From NCBI GenBank assembly GCA_037447655.1, contig JBBHKE010001156.1, forward strand, positions 202,811 through 266,810: a stretch of 64,000 nucleotides of DNA. The letters run 5' to 3'. Positions 32,383 through 44,113 of the stretch are shown piece after piece. This DNA is from Zygnema cylindricum (Eukaryota > Streptophyta > Zygnematophyceae > Zygnematales > Zygnemataceae). How positions within the stretch are numbered: the first letter of the stretch is position 1; the number at the start of each line of letters is the position of its first letter. The notes below the pieces were generated by a model. That model saw only the letters and a program-made list of their open reading frames with translations. It did no database searches and was not told where the DNA came from. The position numbers were made by a program, and so were the translations under genes.

Positions 32383-32917
32383 GTAAGTTGATTTGTATAT
32401 TGATGTATGTTGTAGAGCTGTAACTACACAAAAACGTCTTTTTTCGTTTGAAAGATGGGGTAGTTCATGAATTGTTGGTAAGAGGTCCTTAAAAAATGAT
32501 TTTTTTGTTTCCAAGTGGGATTTATTTATGAAAATGGTGCAAAATGTGTAGATATGAGTAGCGTATGTTAATTCACTCAACGTACGATAAACCACTTTTG
32601 TCGTTTGAAATAGTTTGTGATGTGTTTGTGTTGTTGCTTTGAATCATGTTATGTTTCGTGTTATGAAGTGTGTAATCTATAGTAGTACGCTTTTGAACTT
32701 GAACCGAAAAAGTTAATTATCACATAGAATGCATGATAGTACGGAAATGAAATTTGGGTTACATAATGGAAAGAGAGTTTCATGTTTTCAAGTTGTTCAT
32801 TGAATTGTGTTATGGTCGACGGTGGTTGATAGTGTATCATGTGTTGATGTGAGTGTGCCTATTTCAATTGAACATAAATCGACAAACACATAAAACACAT
32901 GATGTTTTTACCTTTAG
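32383..32917 (+). other. Predicted intron 1 of the Helitron 2 transcript
   Basis: Donor CCCAG/GTAAGT at 32382/32383 fits the plant consensus. A T-rich acceptor TTTTTACCTTTAG ends at 32917. The upstream exon would be 5' untranslated sequence. Confidence 0.55.
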
Positions 32918-32952
32918 GAAATACGTACAGGAGTGGCATTTGAGCCCAATAG

Positions 32953-33690
32953 ATGCTTGAACCTACAATTGAAGAAATACGATATCGTTCAGGTGAGCTA
33001 AAAAAATCACACTATGGTTATTGTTTCATGTAAATATAATGAGTATTGCTAAATAACTTTATAAAATGATATTATTGGTTGTTTTGTTGAGTTTTTTGAT
33101 ATGTTGGTAAGATAGATATCTTTAAGCAAAAAAAATTCAAAAAAATGATGAAAATTTGTATGCGGGATACATGCATGCCAATTTTCTCTTCCAATTGAAA
33201 AGTTGTTATGTTAGGTTTAAGTTGGAAAAATATAATGAAAGTGAATAAAGACGAATAAAAAAGTAATTATTTATTTTTTGCGTACATATAATCGTTATAC
33301 TTTTTGTTCATGTGGCAAATAAAAGCTTTGTAAAAACTAATATGTTACATGCCACGGGAATTAAAAAACATATACTGACCATATTTTATGCGCGTACGCA
33401 GGGTCTAATTTACCACATGGACAACCAAACACTATATACACTCCTACTACGACCGAAAAAACAACAAAGCAATGCGAAAAACGGTTGCGTGAAGGACGTG
33501 AAAGAACCAGAGTTACACGTGCAATAGAACAAGGACGAGATTATGGTGTACCAACACAATCGCAACGCATTGGCTCACAACGAAAAGCTACTAAGCGCGC
33601 GCGAGAAACCTCTGAACAACGACTACAACGCCAGTTTAAAGATCGTGAAAGAAAACGAGAAAAATGTGCGTTTGTGTGGTTTATAAAACC
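32953..33690 (+). pseudogene. Helitron 2 N-terminal exons with STPR-like repeats
   Basis: ATG at 32953 (MLEPTIEEIRYRS) runs to a donor CAG/GTGAGC at 32992/32993. An acceptor GTACGCAG at 33394-33401 restores the frame at 33402, giving GSNLPHGQPNTIYTPTTTEK and then basic repeats (CEKRLREGRERTRVTRA, ARETSEQRLQRQFKDRERKR). These resemble the 23-residue STPR repeats, which bind DNA in some proteins and occur in Helitron proteins. That the frame stays open across the predicted intron of 409 bases supports the start choice. The frame leaves the repeat pattern near 33690. Confidence 0.6.
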
Positions 33691-33970
33691 ACGTTGTGAT
33701 TGTTGTTCCCATATAGATTATAGTCAGACTTTCAACACGTAAAACAATGTGATCGTGGATGTGCGCATTTGAATGCTTAAATGAAGAAGCTCTCATGAAA
33801 ATAGAAAAGGTGTACAAACTCAACTTTAAAATAACATTATGTTTTTCCAACGTATATAAATTATAGTTGTATTTTTGCTTTAATGGTAAAATAACGGTAA
33901 AATAAAACGCAATAAATAAAATTGGAAGGAGAAATTCGCGTAGATCCAAAGTTGTATACATAATTACCAG
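33691..33970 (+). other. AT-rich gap, possible intron in Helitron 2 gene
   Basis: It separates two blocks of the same basic repeat. The right border ATTACCAG/CTTGG looks like an acceptor and the next exon opens in frame. A convincing donor is not visible (TTT/GTGTGG at about 33677 is weak), so an inserted or eroded segment is also possible. Confidence 0.4.
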
Positions 33971-34852
33971 CTTGGACATGTGGATGCAGTAAGACCCACA
34001 TCGACAAAAGAAACTGATGATCAACGCAATGAACGGTTACGTCAAGAACGTACAAAAAAACGAGCACAAGACACCCCTGAAAAACGTGAGGAGCGGCTAC
34101 AAAAAGATCGTGAAAGAAAACGAGCGAAGCGCGCTCTAAATGATAATATTGGAAATGAGGTGGCAAGGAAAAACCTTCGAGACGTAGAGGAGCAACATAC
34201 AGTAAACTTAAGGTTAAAAGAGAATGACGTGTGGACCGCTGAAATAGATACTATTCATGTTGAAGAACATTTTGCTCAAAATCATGACGAGGATGAAAGA
34301 ACACAAGCTGCAGGACCAGAAGTTAATACTATTCAATTCAACACGGAATGTACTCACCAATCCTCCCGCGAGCCTGAATTTAGACAACCTAACATACAAC
34401 AACAAAACGCGACAGAAGAACAACGCGATATTCGAAGACGTATAGAAGGTGATCTTCAACGTCAACGTATCATACGCCGACGTGCAGGGGTGCAAAAAGT
34501 TGCTTTAGGACTTCATGAAGATAACATCTTTCCTGAACGACATATACTTCTACCTATGGAAATTACATGCACTCATTGCAATGCACAAAAATGGGCAGGA
34601 GAGAGCGCTGGAGTTTGTTGTGTACTTGGCAAAGTACAACTTGCTTCATATGAAACGCCTCCTTCGGAGCTTTTAACTTTGTATAGCAATGCTAATTTCT
34701 TGAATAAAATTCGTTCGTACAACATGGTGTTTTCGTTTACCTCACTTAGTGCATCCACAACACTCCCTCTCAACGACCAATCGATTGGAGCAAGTAACGT
34801 CCCTTTCAATTTCCTTATTCAAGGAAGGATATGTCATCGAATAGGTTAACTG
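33971..34852 (+). pseudogene. Helitron 2 middle region, basic repeats and N-terminal part
   Basis: Open from 33971 to a stop near 34849. It starts with two more STPR-like repeats (DDQRNERLRQERTKKRAQ, DTPEKREERLQKDRERKRAK), continues through a Gln/Glu-rich linker, and has a CTHCNAQKWAGESAGVCC segment (about 34565-34625), the zinc-finger-like CxxC...C pattern usual ahead of the Helitron N-terminal domain. No enzyme activity resides here. It joins the Rep region through a damaged stretch (34850-34940) with two stops and a frameshift. Confidence 0.72.
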
Positions 34853-35609
34853 TAACCCCAAGAAAATCAAGCTGCGTTTGTACAAGTCTATGTATTTGAA
34901 GCATCAATAAAGACGCAAGTAAACAGGCGACCACGATGTAGTGACAATGATTCAAAATATGATGAAAAAACACAACCCTTTGGCGCAACAATTTATTTCA
35001 GCCGGAGAACGAATCCATGAAGCCCCTGAATTACGCTTAATACTAAAAGATACTGTTCACAATTTAGACCAACGTGGTTACCATCGGCCACAAGCAGAAG
35101 AAGTGGCAGCAATTTTGGTTAACCCAATAGAAAATACTGAAGGAAGAGATATAGTTTTGAATATAAAAGGAGGCAATCGAATGATGCGCATATTCGAGTC
35201 ACACGCATTATATGTCCCACTCCAATACCCACGTCTATTTCCATATGGTGAACTCGGGTGGCATTTTGGTTTGGAAATGACAAATGGAAGACGTGTGTCC
35301 CCAAGAGCATATGCTGCCTATCGTTTATTTACGCGTGCAGGAGAAAACAATTTAATACACAAAGCCGATCGCCTATTCCAACAGTATTGTGTGGAACAGT
35401 ATGTGAAAGTGGAGCAACAACGACTTAAGTTCCAACGCGAGAATCAACGTACTTTGCGCGCAGAGTTGTTTGGGGGATTAATGGATTTGATACCACGCGA
35501 CCAATGTGTCGTAACCGATGAGGCGAGGCAACAAAGTCACGCAAACATTTCGGCAACAAATAATGTGATGGTAAACCAACGCAATGAAGAGCTTTCAAAA
35601 ACAGGGTGA
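34853..35609 (+). pseudogene. Helitron-like N-terminal domain
   Basis: After QAAFVQVYVFEASIKTQVNR in another frame (about 34870-34930), the frame 34941-35609 carries HNLDQRGYHRPQAEEVAAIL, then ESHALYVPLQYPRLFPYGEL with GWHFGL, and RLFQQYCVEQYVKVEQQRLK, the typical signature of the domain preceding Rep in plant Helitrons. It ends at a stop (35609), after which the conserved continuation (LAPSFIGGDRYM) lies in another frame. Confidence 0.85.
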
Positions 35610-36632
35610 CACATCATTTTAGCGCCAAGCTTCATAGGCGGTGATAGGTATATGCGGGGAACAATACCAAAACGCCATGGCAATTGTACGCGCACTCGGC
35701 AAGCCAAATTTATTTATAACAATCACATGTAATCCTAACTGGAAAGAAATCAAACAATCATTAAAACCAGGAGAGATTGCCCTCTAACCGACCTGACATA
35801 ACTGTGCGCGTGTTTTCACTGAAGTTGAAAGCTATACCTCAAGGCATTTCAGACCGTGTATTAGGAGTACAAGTGGGAAGAATTCACGTGATTGAGTTTC
35901 AAAAACGCGGTTTGCCTCATGCACATTTGCTCTTAATGTTAGCTGATGAGGACAAACCTCGAATACCCACAGAATATGATATGTTCGCTTCAGCAGAGAT
36001 ACCAGATCCCATGAACAAGAAATTGTACAAAACAGTGAAAGCATGTATGATGCATGGTCCATGTGACGTACGCTGTTTGCGTGAGGGCAAATGCAAGAAA
36101 GGATTTCCAAAAGCATTTTGTGAAGAGACTCAAGAGGACGGTAATGGATATCCGGATAAGAAATATTGGCCGTGTTATTACAAAAAATGGAAAAACACTT
36201 GATAATCAATTTGTCGTTCCATACAATCCTTGGTTTTCGCACAAATACAACTGTCACATTAATGTCGAAGTGTGCTCAACAGTAGCATCGGTCAAATATT
36301 TGTACAAGTATGTGTACAAAGGGCATGATCGCGCCGCAGTGTTATTAGGAAACAACGAGCCCAGGGACGAAATTCAACAATACTTAGATGCCCGATACGT
36401 ATCCGCATCGGAATCATGTTGGAGATTGTTCGAGTTCCCTTTACAAGCTAAGTCTCACACTGTAGAAAAGCTTCCCGTGCATTTACCTTATCAGCAAATG
36501 GTTACGTTTCATGCAACAGAAAATGCGTCAACAATTTTGAATCGTGCTTCGTCTACGAAACTTACAAGTTACTTCGACTTATGTGCCAATGATGAGACCG
36601 CACGTTCCCTTTTGTATCCAGATATCCCTTAA
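35610..36632 (+). pseudogene. Helitron Rep (HUH endonuclease) region
   Basis: Rep starts the rolling-circle-like transposition by nicking DNA. Motif 1 is FITITCNPNW near 35711-35742. The HUH motif is in EFQKRGLPHAHLLLML (about 35895-35942), with histidines flanking the small residue. The tyrosine motif is KYLYKYVYKGHDRA (about 36290-36335) with both Tyr residues. Three frames are used (35630-35790, 35777-36202, 36190-36632), so at least two frameshifts disable it. Order and spacing agree with Helitron Rep. Confidence 0.88.
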
Positions 36633-37520
36633 CATTACATTTGGAAGAATAAATATTGGCAAAAGCGAGCAAGAGTTAATCAAAGTGTCATAGGGAGAAT
36701 GGTTACTTGCTCACCAGTTGAACCCGGACGTTATTACTTGCGTTTGTTACTTTGTTATCGACGAGGACCACAGTCATTCAAAGATTTGTGTACTATCGAA
36801 GGTGTCGAGTATGCCACATTTGCCGAAGCTGCAAGTGCAATGGGACTTCGCGATGATGATGTAGAGAGGGAAAAATGCATGGAAGAAGCAGTATCATTCC
36901 AAATGCCAAAACAACTCCGACACCTATTTGTCACAATCCTCCTCTGCGCTAATCTTCAATCCGCAAAATTATTATGGGAAAAGCACTTCAAAGATATGTC
37001 TGAGGATATCCACTATAAAAATCGTGCGAATTACACAGCTCATGAGTCGCGTAATAATGAGAATCTTCAACGAGAAGAAGAATACGAGACTTTATTGGAC
37101 ATTGAACAATTCCTATGTGGGGGCGGTAAATCGCTTACGGATTATCCAACTTTACCCCAATTGTCAGACTATCCAGAGCAACTCATTCGTCAAACACAAA
37201 AACGAAATCCATTAATAGACGCCGAAAAATCCTACAATCTTGAAGACATGACACGAGTGTTATCATCAATCACCACACTCAATGTGGAACAGAAAAAAGT
37301 ATATGACGCAGTTACAAATGCACTACAAGATACTTCAAAGGCCGAAACTTGCTTCTTTCTTGATGGACTAGAAGGGACAGGAAAGTCATTTGTCATAGAG
37401 AAGATTTTGGCAAAAGTGCGTACTAACGGCAAAATAGCTATAGCCGTTGCTGCAAGTGGTATAGCAGCATTGTTATTGACAGGAGGAAATACAGCGCACT
37501 CAAGATTTAAGCTTCCATTC
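36633..37520 (+). pseudogene. Helitron Pif1-type helicase, 5' part only
   Basis: 36699-37520 gives the segment before the helicase (RYYLRLLLCYRRGPQSFKDL, EGVEYATFAEAASAMGL) and the start of the helicase with Walker A GLEGTGKSFV (about 37363-37392), IAVAASGIAALLL and GGNTAHSRFKLPF (ending about 37515). Motifs II to VI are missing because copia A sequence begins. An in-frame stop near 36630 precedes it. The helicase would unwind the displaced strand during rolling-circle transposition. Confidence 0.87.
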
Positions 37521-40500
37521 TCCCCCATATCCTCCATTTCAAATCTCCCCTTAAGATCGGTTTTCAGTTAATTAATTTTTTCCATTGATTTACTTAAAAC
37601 AAGCAAATCATCAACATAAATTCCAATAAATATAAAACCTTCCTCATCTTCGAAAACATAGATTGAGTGATCGGAGCTGATCCGGATATATCCCAGACCG
37701 GTAAGAAACTCATCAAGCTCCTTATTCCATTGTGGAGGCGCCTGTTTCAAAACATAAAGAGATTTAATCAGCCGGCATACCTTACTCTCCTCTCCTTCCT
37801 CCACAAACCCTTCGGGTTGTCGCATGAAGATCTCCTCTTCCAATTATCCATGCAAAAAGGCTGTCTTGATGTCCATGTGGTGCACTTCCATGTCTTCCGC
37901 TGCTGCCAAGCTGAGAAGTATGCGGACGGAGGGAAATCTGACCACCGGGGCAAAGGTTTCCTCGTAGTCATTTCCCTCCTTTTGTGTAATTCCCTTTGCC
38001 ACTAGTCGGGCCTTGTAGCGCTCGATTGTGTTATCTAGGTTCAGTTTTAATTTGAAAACCCACTTACAACAGATTGGTTTTCGGTTAGGTGGACAATCCA
38101 CCAGCTCCCAAGTATCGGCTGCCTTAATTGAGGCTATCTCCTCATTGATGGCTGTCTTCAACCGATTTCTTTCTGGACAATTCATTGCCTCTCCATAAGT
38201 TTGAGGTTCATCTTGATGAGATAGTTTAGTTACCTTGTTATTAACCTGTTTTTCTTGTAGTCTTTTGCTACTTCTCCTTCCCCCTTCAAAATCTGAGGCC
38301 GGAATAGATGGTTCTCGTGGATTCTTTCGAACAAACTCGGCTTCTCCCCTATCCCTTGATTCTGAATCAATTTCCACCACGTCTTCCGCTTCGGGTAGAG
38401 TTGTCACTAGAGTTTCCACAGCCGAGTCTTTTTCGGTCTGATTTGTTCCTGCAAGAATGTCATCTTCTCTAAAACCTGGATAGTTAGGAAGCTCAAAGTC
38501 ATCGAAATTTTCTGACTCAAATCTGATTTTTATTGACTTCGTATATTTGAAGGCATCCACAAATTTTCGTTCATCCATAACTACTAGATGCTTTACTAAG
38601 ATTATATCTTCCCTTTTTAGATCATAAACTCTATATCCTTTAACATCCTCATCATATCCTAATTAGTATCCCGGTTTTCCTTTAGGATCTAGCTTCCAAT
38701 TGGACCGATCAGTATCTAGACTGAATACTTGACTGCCGAAAACCTTTAAGTGAGATATGTCTGGTTTCCGGCCTGTCCATCTCTCATAAGGTGTTTGATC
38801 TTTTATAGCTGAAGTAAGAACTCTATTTTTGAGGTAATTAGCATAGTTCATTGTTTCTGCCCAAAACCTTTTTCCTATCTTCTTATCTGACAACATACTT
38901 TTAGCACTATCACTTAGTGTTGAATTTAAGCTTTCAGCTACCCCATTCTGTTCTGGGTTTGGTGGAACTATCCTTTTGGTGTTGGACCCCATCTTCCCTC
39001 AGAAAATCCTCAAACTAGTTAGAAGTATACTCTCCACCATTGTCACTCCGTATTCTCTTGATTGTAGTTTCATGGGGTTTTTTCGCTTTATATTGTCTAA
39101 AACAATCTTGAGCTTCTGACTTGTTTTTCAAAAAATACACCCGAGAATACCGAGACCAATCATCAGTTATAGTCATCATAAATCTCTTCCCCCGCGGTGA
39201 GGGCACTTTAGCCGGTCCCCAAATATCTGTGTGTACTAGATCTAGAATATTTTCTCCGTTATAGGTGGCTGTATTAGGAAAGGGTAACTTGTGTGCTTTA
39301 CCTTGAGCACATCCACTATAATGACTTATATCATTACTCTCGCTGAACTGAATCCCTTCCACCACTCCCATCTTTTTCATCTCTCTTAACTTATCTAGAT
39401 TCACATGCCCAAGCCTCTTATTCCACATCATAATATCATGAACACCAACATAATAAAGTTTCTTCGTTTCATTACTTAAAATCAGCCTAAACATCCCATG
39501 GCTACCTTTCTCAACAATGAAATAGACATCCTCCTCAAAACTAGCAGTAAAGACTCCTTCCCTAGTGCTAGTAAAAAAACCCTTATCATCTAATACAGAT
39601 GAAGAGATGAGGTTTTTGTTCAGCTGTGGAATAAACAATACATCGGAGAATGTTAATATGGATGTCTTTCCTTCTACTAACACTTTCAAATCTACCGATC
39701 CTACAAGAGTAGTGGTGACTATCCTCCCATCCCCGTACTTTATCTCTACGATGGGAATTTTTCTTATCTTAGTGAACAGGTGCCTATCTTTACACATGTG
39801 CATGGAGGCACCTGAATCTACAATCCAGCCTGCTTCACCTTTTAATCCACCGTAAGCACATTTATGCCTTCGTGGAATTTCGACCTCGTTTTTCGCCTCC
39901 AACTCCTCATCCAAAAGGAGCTCATCGTCCTCGTCCTCGGAATCCGCCTCAAGTATCTGTGTGACAAGGGCTTTTTTCTTTCCTCTCGGGGAACCACCAG
40001 TCTGCCCCTCCTTTAACCGAAGCTTGGTTAGCTTAGTGCACTCTGCCATATAGTGCCCAAGTTTCTTACAAAAATGACATAAACCTTTGGGAGCCCTTGG
40101 TCCAAACTCGTCGGTCTGATTTTTCTGCTCCCTCCCCCCATAGTTTCCGACCGGTTTCCGGGAATCCTTGTTCCTCCAATCGGTCGCAATTGCCAAGGCT
40201 TGGCCACTCTTTCCTCCTCTTCGGATCTCAATCGTATTCTCTCGAACGAGAATCATCCCTACCATTGAGTTCCATATCCACCTTGAGTCCGGCAAGTCCT
40301 GCACACGGTTGACTATGTTTTTGAACTAATCGGGTACTTCATCAGTAAACAGTTAACCTTTTCTTTTTCAATAAAATCTTTTCCCGCACTCTCTAGCTCC
40401 ATGAAGAGTGTAGCTAGCTTATTGCAAAAATCCAAAATCCCTCCCCCTTTGCATACATACTCCTTAACTTTGTTATCAGCCAACTGTTTTTGCTGAATCG

Positions 40501-40941
40501 TACCACTTCGGTACATCTCTATGAGAGCCATCCAAAGATCGGATGCCTTTTCTACCTGCAAATGACGACATGCAAGTCCTTGAGTGAGATGGCGTAGGAT
40601 GAAGTGCTTTGCCGCCATATTGTTGAAGTCCTAGGTTTCAGTATCATTCTCCTCGTTCCTCGGAATAGGTGACACGAATGCCGAAACCAGTTGCTATTGG
40701 TGTGGTCGCCTCCTTCTCCTTTTCTTTGTCCACCACTTCTCCTTCCTTTGTTTCCTCCATTGAAGGTGGATCCTCTTTCCTGGTGAATCTGCTTCCTCCA
40801 AACCCTGGAGGGATTTCAAGACTTGATGGACGCCCCAACCGTCCACTCACTATCCCCCAAAACCTTTTTTCGCATAGAGCTCCTATCATCATACTTTCCT
40901 AGTATATGAAGCCAGTTCCATTAAACATTGGTACCCTAGAG
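37521..40941 (-). pseudogene. Copia A copy 2, gag to RT, 3' part lost
   Basis: Minus strand: gag 40944-40313 (PPSRVPMFNG equivalent, MMIGALCEKRFWGIVSGRLG; TAG for Trp near 40631; AAKHFILRHLTQGLACRHLQ). The frame 40304-39015 covers the knuckle CHFCKKLGHYMAEC (second G present, P changed), protease DSGASMHMC, NKRLGHVNL (W-H lost: MWNKR) and the integrase core HTDIWGPAKVPS. The integrase remainder is 38992-38579, the linker 38578-38250, and RT 38250-37530 (GFVEEGEESKVCRLIKSLY, YVDDLLVLSKSMEK). It ends inside RT at about 37521, in the segment GRFEM.DMGE, at the junction with Helitron 2. Frame changes at 40620, 40310, 39010 and 37844. Confidence 0.9.
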
Positions 40942-40956
40942 GGTTGGTCCATAACT
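40942..40956 (-). other. Primer-binding site of copia A copy 2, mutated
   Basis: Minus strand AGTTATGGACCAACC, three changes from the 15-mer; the ATG is kept. Confidence 0.75.
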
Positions 40957-42008
40957 TGAAACTGTGAGATCTCCATAAGTCCTCAGAGTGGACAGCTTCC
41001 AAGAAGCCTTTAGGATAACTCTGACCCCTTTGTGTTTCAGCAAAAACAACTTCCACCTTGGCAGACAAAACTCTTAACACTTGCACCCTTATGAAGGTAA
41101 GACTCTCTTGAGTGGATAGCAAAAAGAATCTCTGAATTTGATCCCCTGAGCAGTAAGTTATGGAGGGTCAAAGTTGACCTTTCTACAGAAGCTCTCTGGG
41201 AGAGAGGGTCCTATCTCCTAATTTTTCTAAGTCCTATCTCTCTCACAAACTCTATATATTGATGTATGGAACCAATCAGATTACAGTTCTGTACGCAAAA
41301 GTACAGCTGCCGGTGTACTTTATGTACAGACATTGTACGACATGGCCTAAATGTCGACACATGTCATATCCGGATTCGGTGCCATAATCTCTGAAGATAC
41401 CACGATCGAATGTAATTTCGTCACGTGTCATCCGATGTGGCGATGGCCACAAACCGCCGAAATCTTCTTCCGCGATCTCGGGGCTAATTCCGGCCGTCCG
41501 ATTAAATTTGATTTTAATCGTAGTCGTAATAAATATATGCGCGGTATTCGTTTCACTAAAGAAATAAATGCGCGGTATTGATTTCTTGTCCGTATCGTGT
41601 TCCGTGCTTATACATTACCGGATCTATGTATCCCGTAAACAATTATAGTTAAATGATTTATCCTATGTATTTATGTTTAAATAAATATCAAACCATATAC
41701 TACGTAACATTAGTTCTAGACTTAACGGCTAAGGCTACCGGCTAACTGCTGTCTGCCGGCCGGTAGGTACCAGGATCAAATCCTGTGGCCGGCATATACC
41801 TTTTAGTAAATAAACCCCTAACTAATATAAATTTCCCGTAAACCTCTGGATAGCCTAGGTAGCCATGGCTCTAGCTCCCTCTCCAATTTCTCAGTTACTG
41901 CGACAAGTTTGAGAGTTGGAGAAAAAAGTTAGAGGTAGACTGCCTCGGCTTCTTTCTATATTTCTATTTAGACTAGAAAATACTTAAAATTTACCATTAA
42001 TTTCTACA
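40957..42008 (-). repeat. 5' LTR of copia A copy 2 (minus)
   Basis: Plus-strand ends TGAAACTGTGAG (40957) and TTTCTACA (42008). Blocks match the other A LTRs: GTAC segment (about 41292-41340), CACGTGTC (about 41422), tRNA-like cassette (41711-41800). It lies next to gypsy G2 integrase; the first five flank bases are GGCAA. Confidence 0.92.
41711..41800 (+). other. tRNA-like cassette in A LTR (copy 2)
   Basis: A-box-like TAGACTTAACGG (41717-41728), B-box-like GGATCAAATCC (41773-41783), enclosed by TGCCGGCC/GGCCGGCA. Confidence 0.7.
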
Positions 42009-42684
42009 GGCAACACTACCAACTCAATCCATTTGGAAAAATGTTCGATCATGACCAGCACGAATTGGTTCCCCCTCCTGCTGGTTCGAAAAGGTCTAGA
42101 GACCATCGATAAAACATTCCCCGGATTGGCAGCAAATGAAGCTTTGTCCCGCCTTTTTTGTCGATAACTGCATCGACTCGGTCACACAAAGGGCATGTCT
42201 ATAGGATTCAGTTGACCTAGGTCCGCAACCCGTGCCACCAATAAGACCCAGCAACTAGAGAAGCGGTCATTTTCTGCCCAAAGTGTGTGCATTGCTGATG
42301 AAAGCGAGTGATCACAGTTTCTTGATCTGATGGGGGAGGAACCATCTTCCTCGTTTCGTCCGCCCATTTTCGGAGGAGAATGCCTCGATTCCAGTCGTAC
42401 GCCTCCACCCAGGTCTGAACGAAGGACAATTGAACTCCAAAAAGATGGGAGAGAGGGGATCCCTGCTGAATGGATTCGAGAGAATCAAGGTCATTCCAAA
42501 TATCCTTCCTTCCGGCTCCTTTCGGCTCTTGCCCTCCACGTCTGCCGCATAAGTCCACAGTTCCCCCCAAGATCAAAGAAGCTAGATAAAGGCAGAGGAG
42601 GCTCTAATAATCCCCAAAGTATTCTCTGAGTCCTCATTGTGCCAAGCGCCGATAGAGTCTAGCGTGGAAGGATCGGGATTTCGG
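42009..42684 (-). pseudogene. Gypsy G2 integrase, zinc-binding region and start of core
   Basis: Minus strand. The zinc-binding region reads MVPPPSDQETVITRFHQQC, then THFGQKMTASLVAGSYWWHG (about 42340-42230), with the last Cys pair lost in frame changes. The core begins near 42200-42010: DAVIDKKGGTKLH-like sequence across frames, a YRWSLDL equivalent, and NQFVLVMIEHFSKWIELVVL, the segment around the first catalytic Asp. It is cut at 42009 by the LTR of copia A copy 2; the rest of integrase is not found beyond it. Confidence 0.82.
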
Positions 42685-43187
42685 CTAAGTCCGTCGCCAT
42701 TTTCGTGGATTTCCCCAGCCCCGGTGGATAATACTAAAATCATATTCTTGCAGGATTAAAACCAATTTGGTGAGTTTGCCAGTTAACTTAGTGTTTTCTA
42801 TGATCCATTTGAGAAGTTGATAGTCTTTAATAAGTGTTACCGGACCCCGTATAAATAGGGCCAGAAATGCTGGATTGCCCATACAGCTGGGAGGAGCTCT
42901 CCATGGTAAGTGTTGTAGTTTCCCTCTGCCCTGTTGTTACTTCTGCTGGCGTCAACCACCACATACACAGCTTCATCGTCATGAATTTGAGCCAAAATTG
43001 CCCCAAATCCAAACATACTCCAATCAGTGTGAAGGAGGAAAGGTTTTTGGTGATTAAGCATCCGGAGCATAGGGTGCTGTTTCAGCGAATCCTTCATGAA
43101 CTGGAAGGCAATGTGCTGTTCTTTGGCCCACTGCCACTCTTGGTCTTTCCCTAGCAACTGATTTAAGGGCTGGGCGTGACTGCTCAA
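42685..43187 (-). pseudogene. Gypsy G2 RNase H
   Basis: QPLNQLLGKDQEWQWAKEQH connects RT to RNase H (43165-43105). LLHTDWSMFGFGAILAQIHD (about 43045-42990) holds the first Asp; SRSNNRAEGNYNTYHGELLP (about 42945-42885) the Glu; then WAIQHFWPYLYG, and in the next frame LIKDYQLLKWIIENTKLTGK with EYDFSIIHR (42840-42730). A frameshift near 42850 splits it. Its role would be removal of the RNA template during reverse transcription. Confidence 0.9.
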
Positions 43188-44113
43188 CTCGAGGATGAAC
43201 CTCTGCTAATAGTTTGCCAAGCCAAGAAATGTTTGAAGGGCCGAGATGTCCTGTGGTGGAGGAAGCGCCTCAAGGGCCACAACCTTCACTATATGGGGGC
43301 CAACTGTCACGGGTGTCACTTCATGTCCAAGGTAAATAATTTTATGCACCCCAAAAATACCTTTGCCCTGGTGACATTTCAAGCCTGTTGCTTGGAGGGC
43401 CTGGAGGACAATCTGGACATGCTCAAGGTGTTCCTCAAAGGTCTTGGAAAAGATGATGACATCATCAATGTAGCATCCGGCACAGTGAATTCCTCGGAGC
43501 GCCTCGTCCATTGCCGGCTGGAATTTGGCCGGGGCATTTTTAAACCCCAAAGGCATGTAAATCCATTCATACAACTGGGAACTTGCCCAAAATGTTATCC
43601 TCTCCCGATGCTTTGGTTCCATTACAATTTGATGAAACACGTTCTTTATGTCCAAGGTGGAGTAAATAGTGGCCCCAGCAAAAAAGTCGATAATCTCTTA
43701 CAGAGTTGCCCTCGGAAACCAGACAGAACTAGTTGCAGCGTTCACCATTAGATAGTTACCGCACATCCCAAAATCTATTGTTTTCCTGGAAGAATCCTTC
43801 TTCGGAGGAAGAACTGTCAGAGAAGTAAATCCGTGGAGTCTTGTACTCTTTTGAAAAAATCCACTTGCTACCAAGGTTTGGACTTTGGCGGTGATGAACT
43901 CCTTATCTTTGAAGCTGAGAGGATACTGCTTTTGCTAAACAGTCGCTATCTTGTCTGTCAAGTCAATTTGGAAAGGAGTCCCCTAGTAGATACCTACATC
44001 TATGTCTGACCAGGAAAACACTTGCTTATTTTTGGCCAAAAGTTTTGAGGGATGGGCCTTCTGCTGAGAATCCAACTGTTCCCCCAAGGTCTTATCCATT
44101 TTTCCTAGCTCAA
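43188..44113 (-). pseudogene. Gypsy G2 reverse transcriptase
   Basis: From 44113: LGKMDKTLGEQL, KLLAKNKQVFSWSDIDVG (the conserved run-in to gypsy RT, about 44065-43985), palm segments near 43830-43740 (SLTVLPPKKDSSRKTIDFG), then 43655-43206 in one frame: MDIKNVFHQIVMEPKHRERI, YMPLGFKNAPAKFQPAMDEA, the catalytic CYIDDVIIFSKTFEEHLEH, and YLGHEVTPVTVGPH with FLGLANY. The catalytic YIDD is intact. Stops near 43980 and 43660 break it. With the stack at 44114-60815 removed, this continues from the methyltransferase side. Confidence 0.92.
44109..44113. other. Target-site duplication of copia B1 (left)
   Basis: CTCAA directly before the LTR start TGTTGAAATATG; the same pentamer follows the 3' LTR at 60816-60820. 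This pairs the two halves of gypsy G2. Confidence 0.93.

Larger units (their letters stand above)
31306..37520 (+). mobile_element. Helitron 2, coding, 3' end missing
   Basis: 5' terminus TCAGTATATAAA after an A (in ...GGGTTTGATA), a 5' minisatellite, an intron-containing leader, STPR-like repeats, Helitron N-terminal domain, HUH Rep motifs and the start of a Pif1-type helicase. The 3' half of the helicase and the CTRR/hairpin end are absent: at about 37520 it joins copia A copy 2. The genes carry stops and frameshifts. Confidence 0.88.

Noticed and set aside
32144-32386. 80-residue frame in the Helitron leader
   Set aside because: It ends across a good splice donor, shows no homology, and the spliced frame meets a stop; better explained as untranslated exon.
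31993-32595. 200-residue minus-strand frame
   Set aside because: Runs antisense through minisatellite and leader; no domain, low-complexity start.
34214-34495. Minus-strand frames under the Helitron gene (also 35832-36257, 33623-34024)
   Set aside because: Shadows of the plus-strand Helitron coding region.
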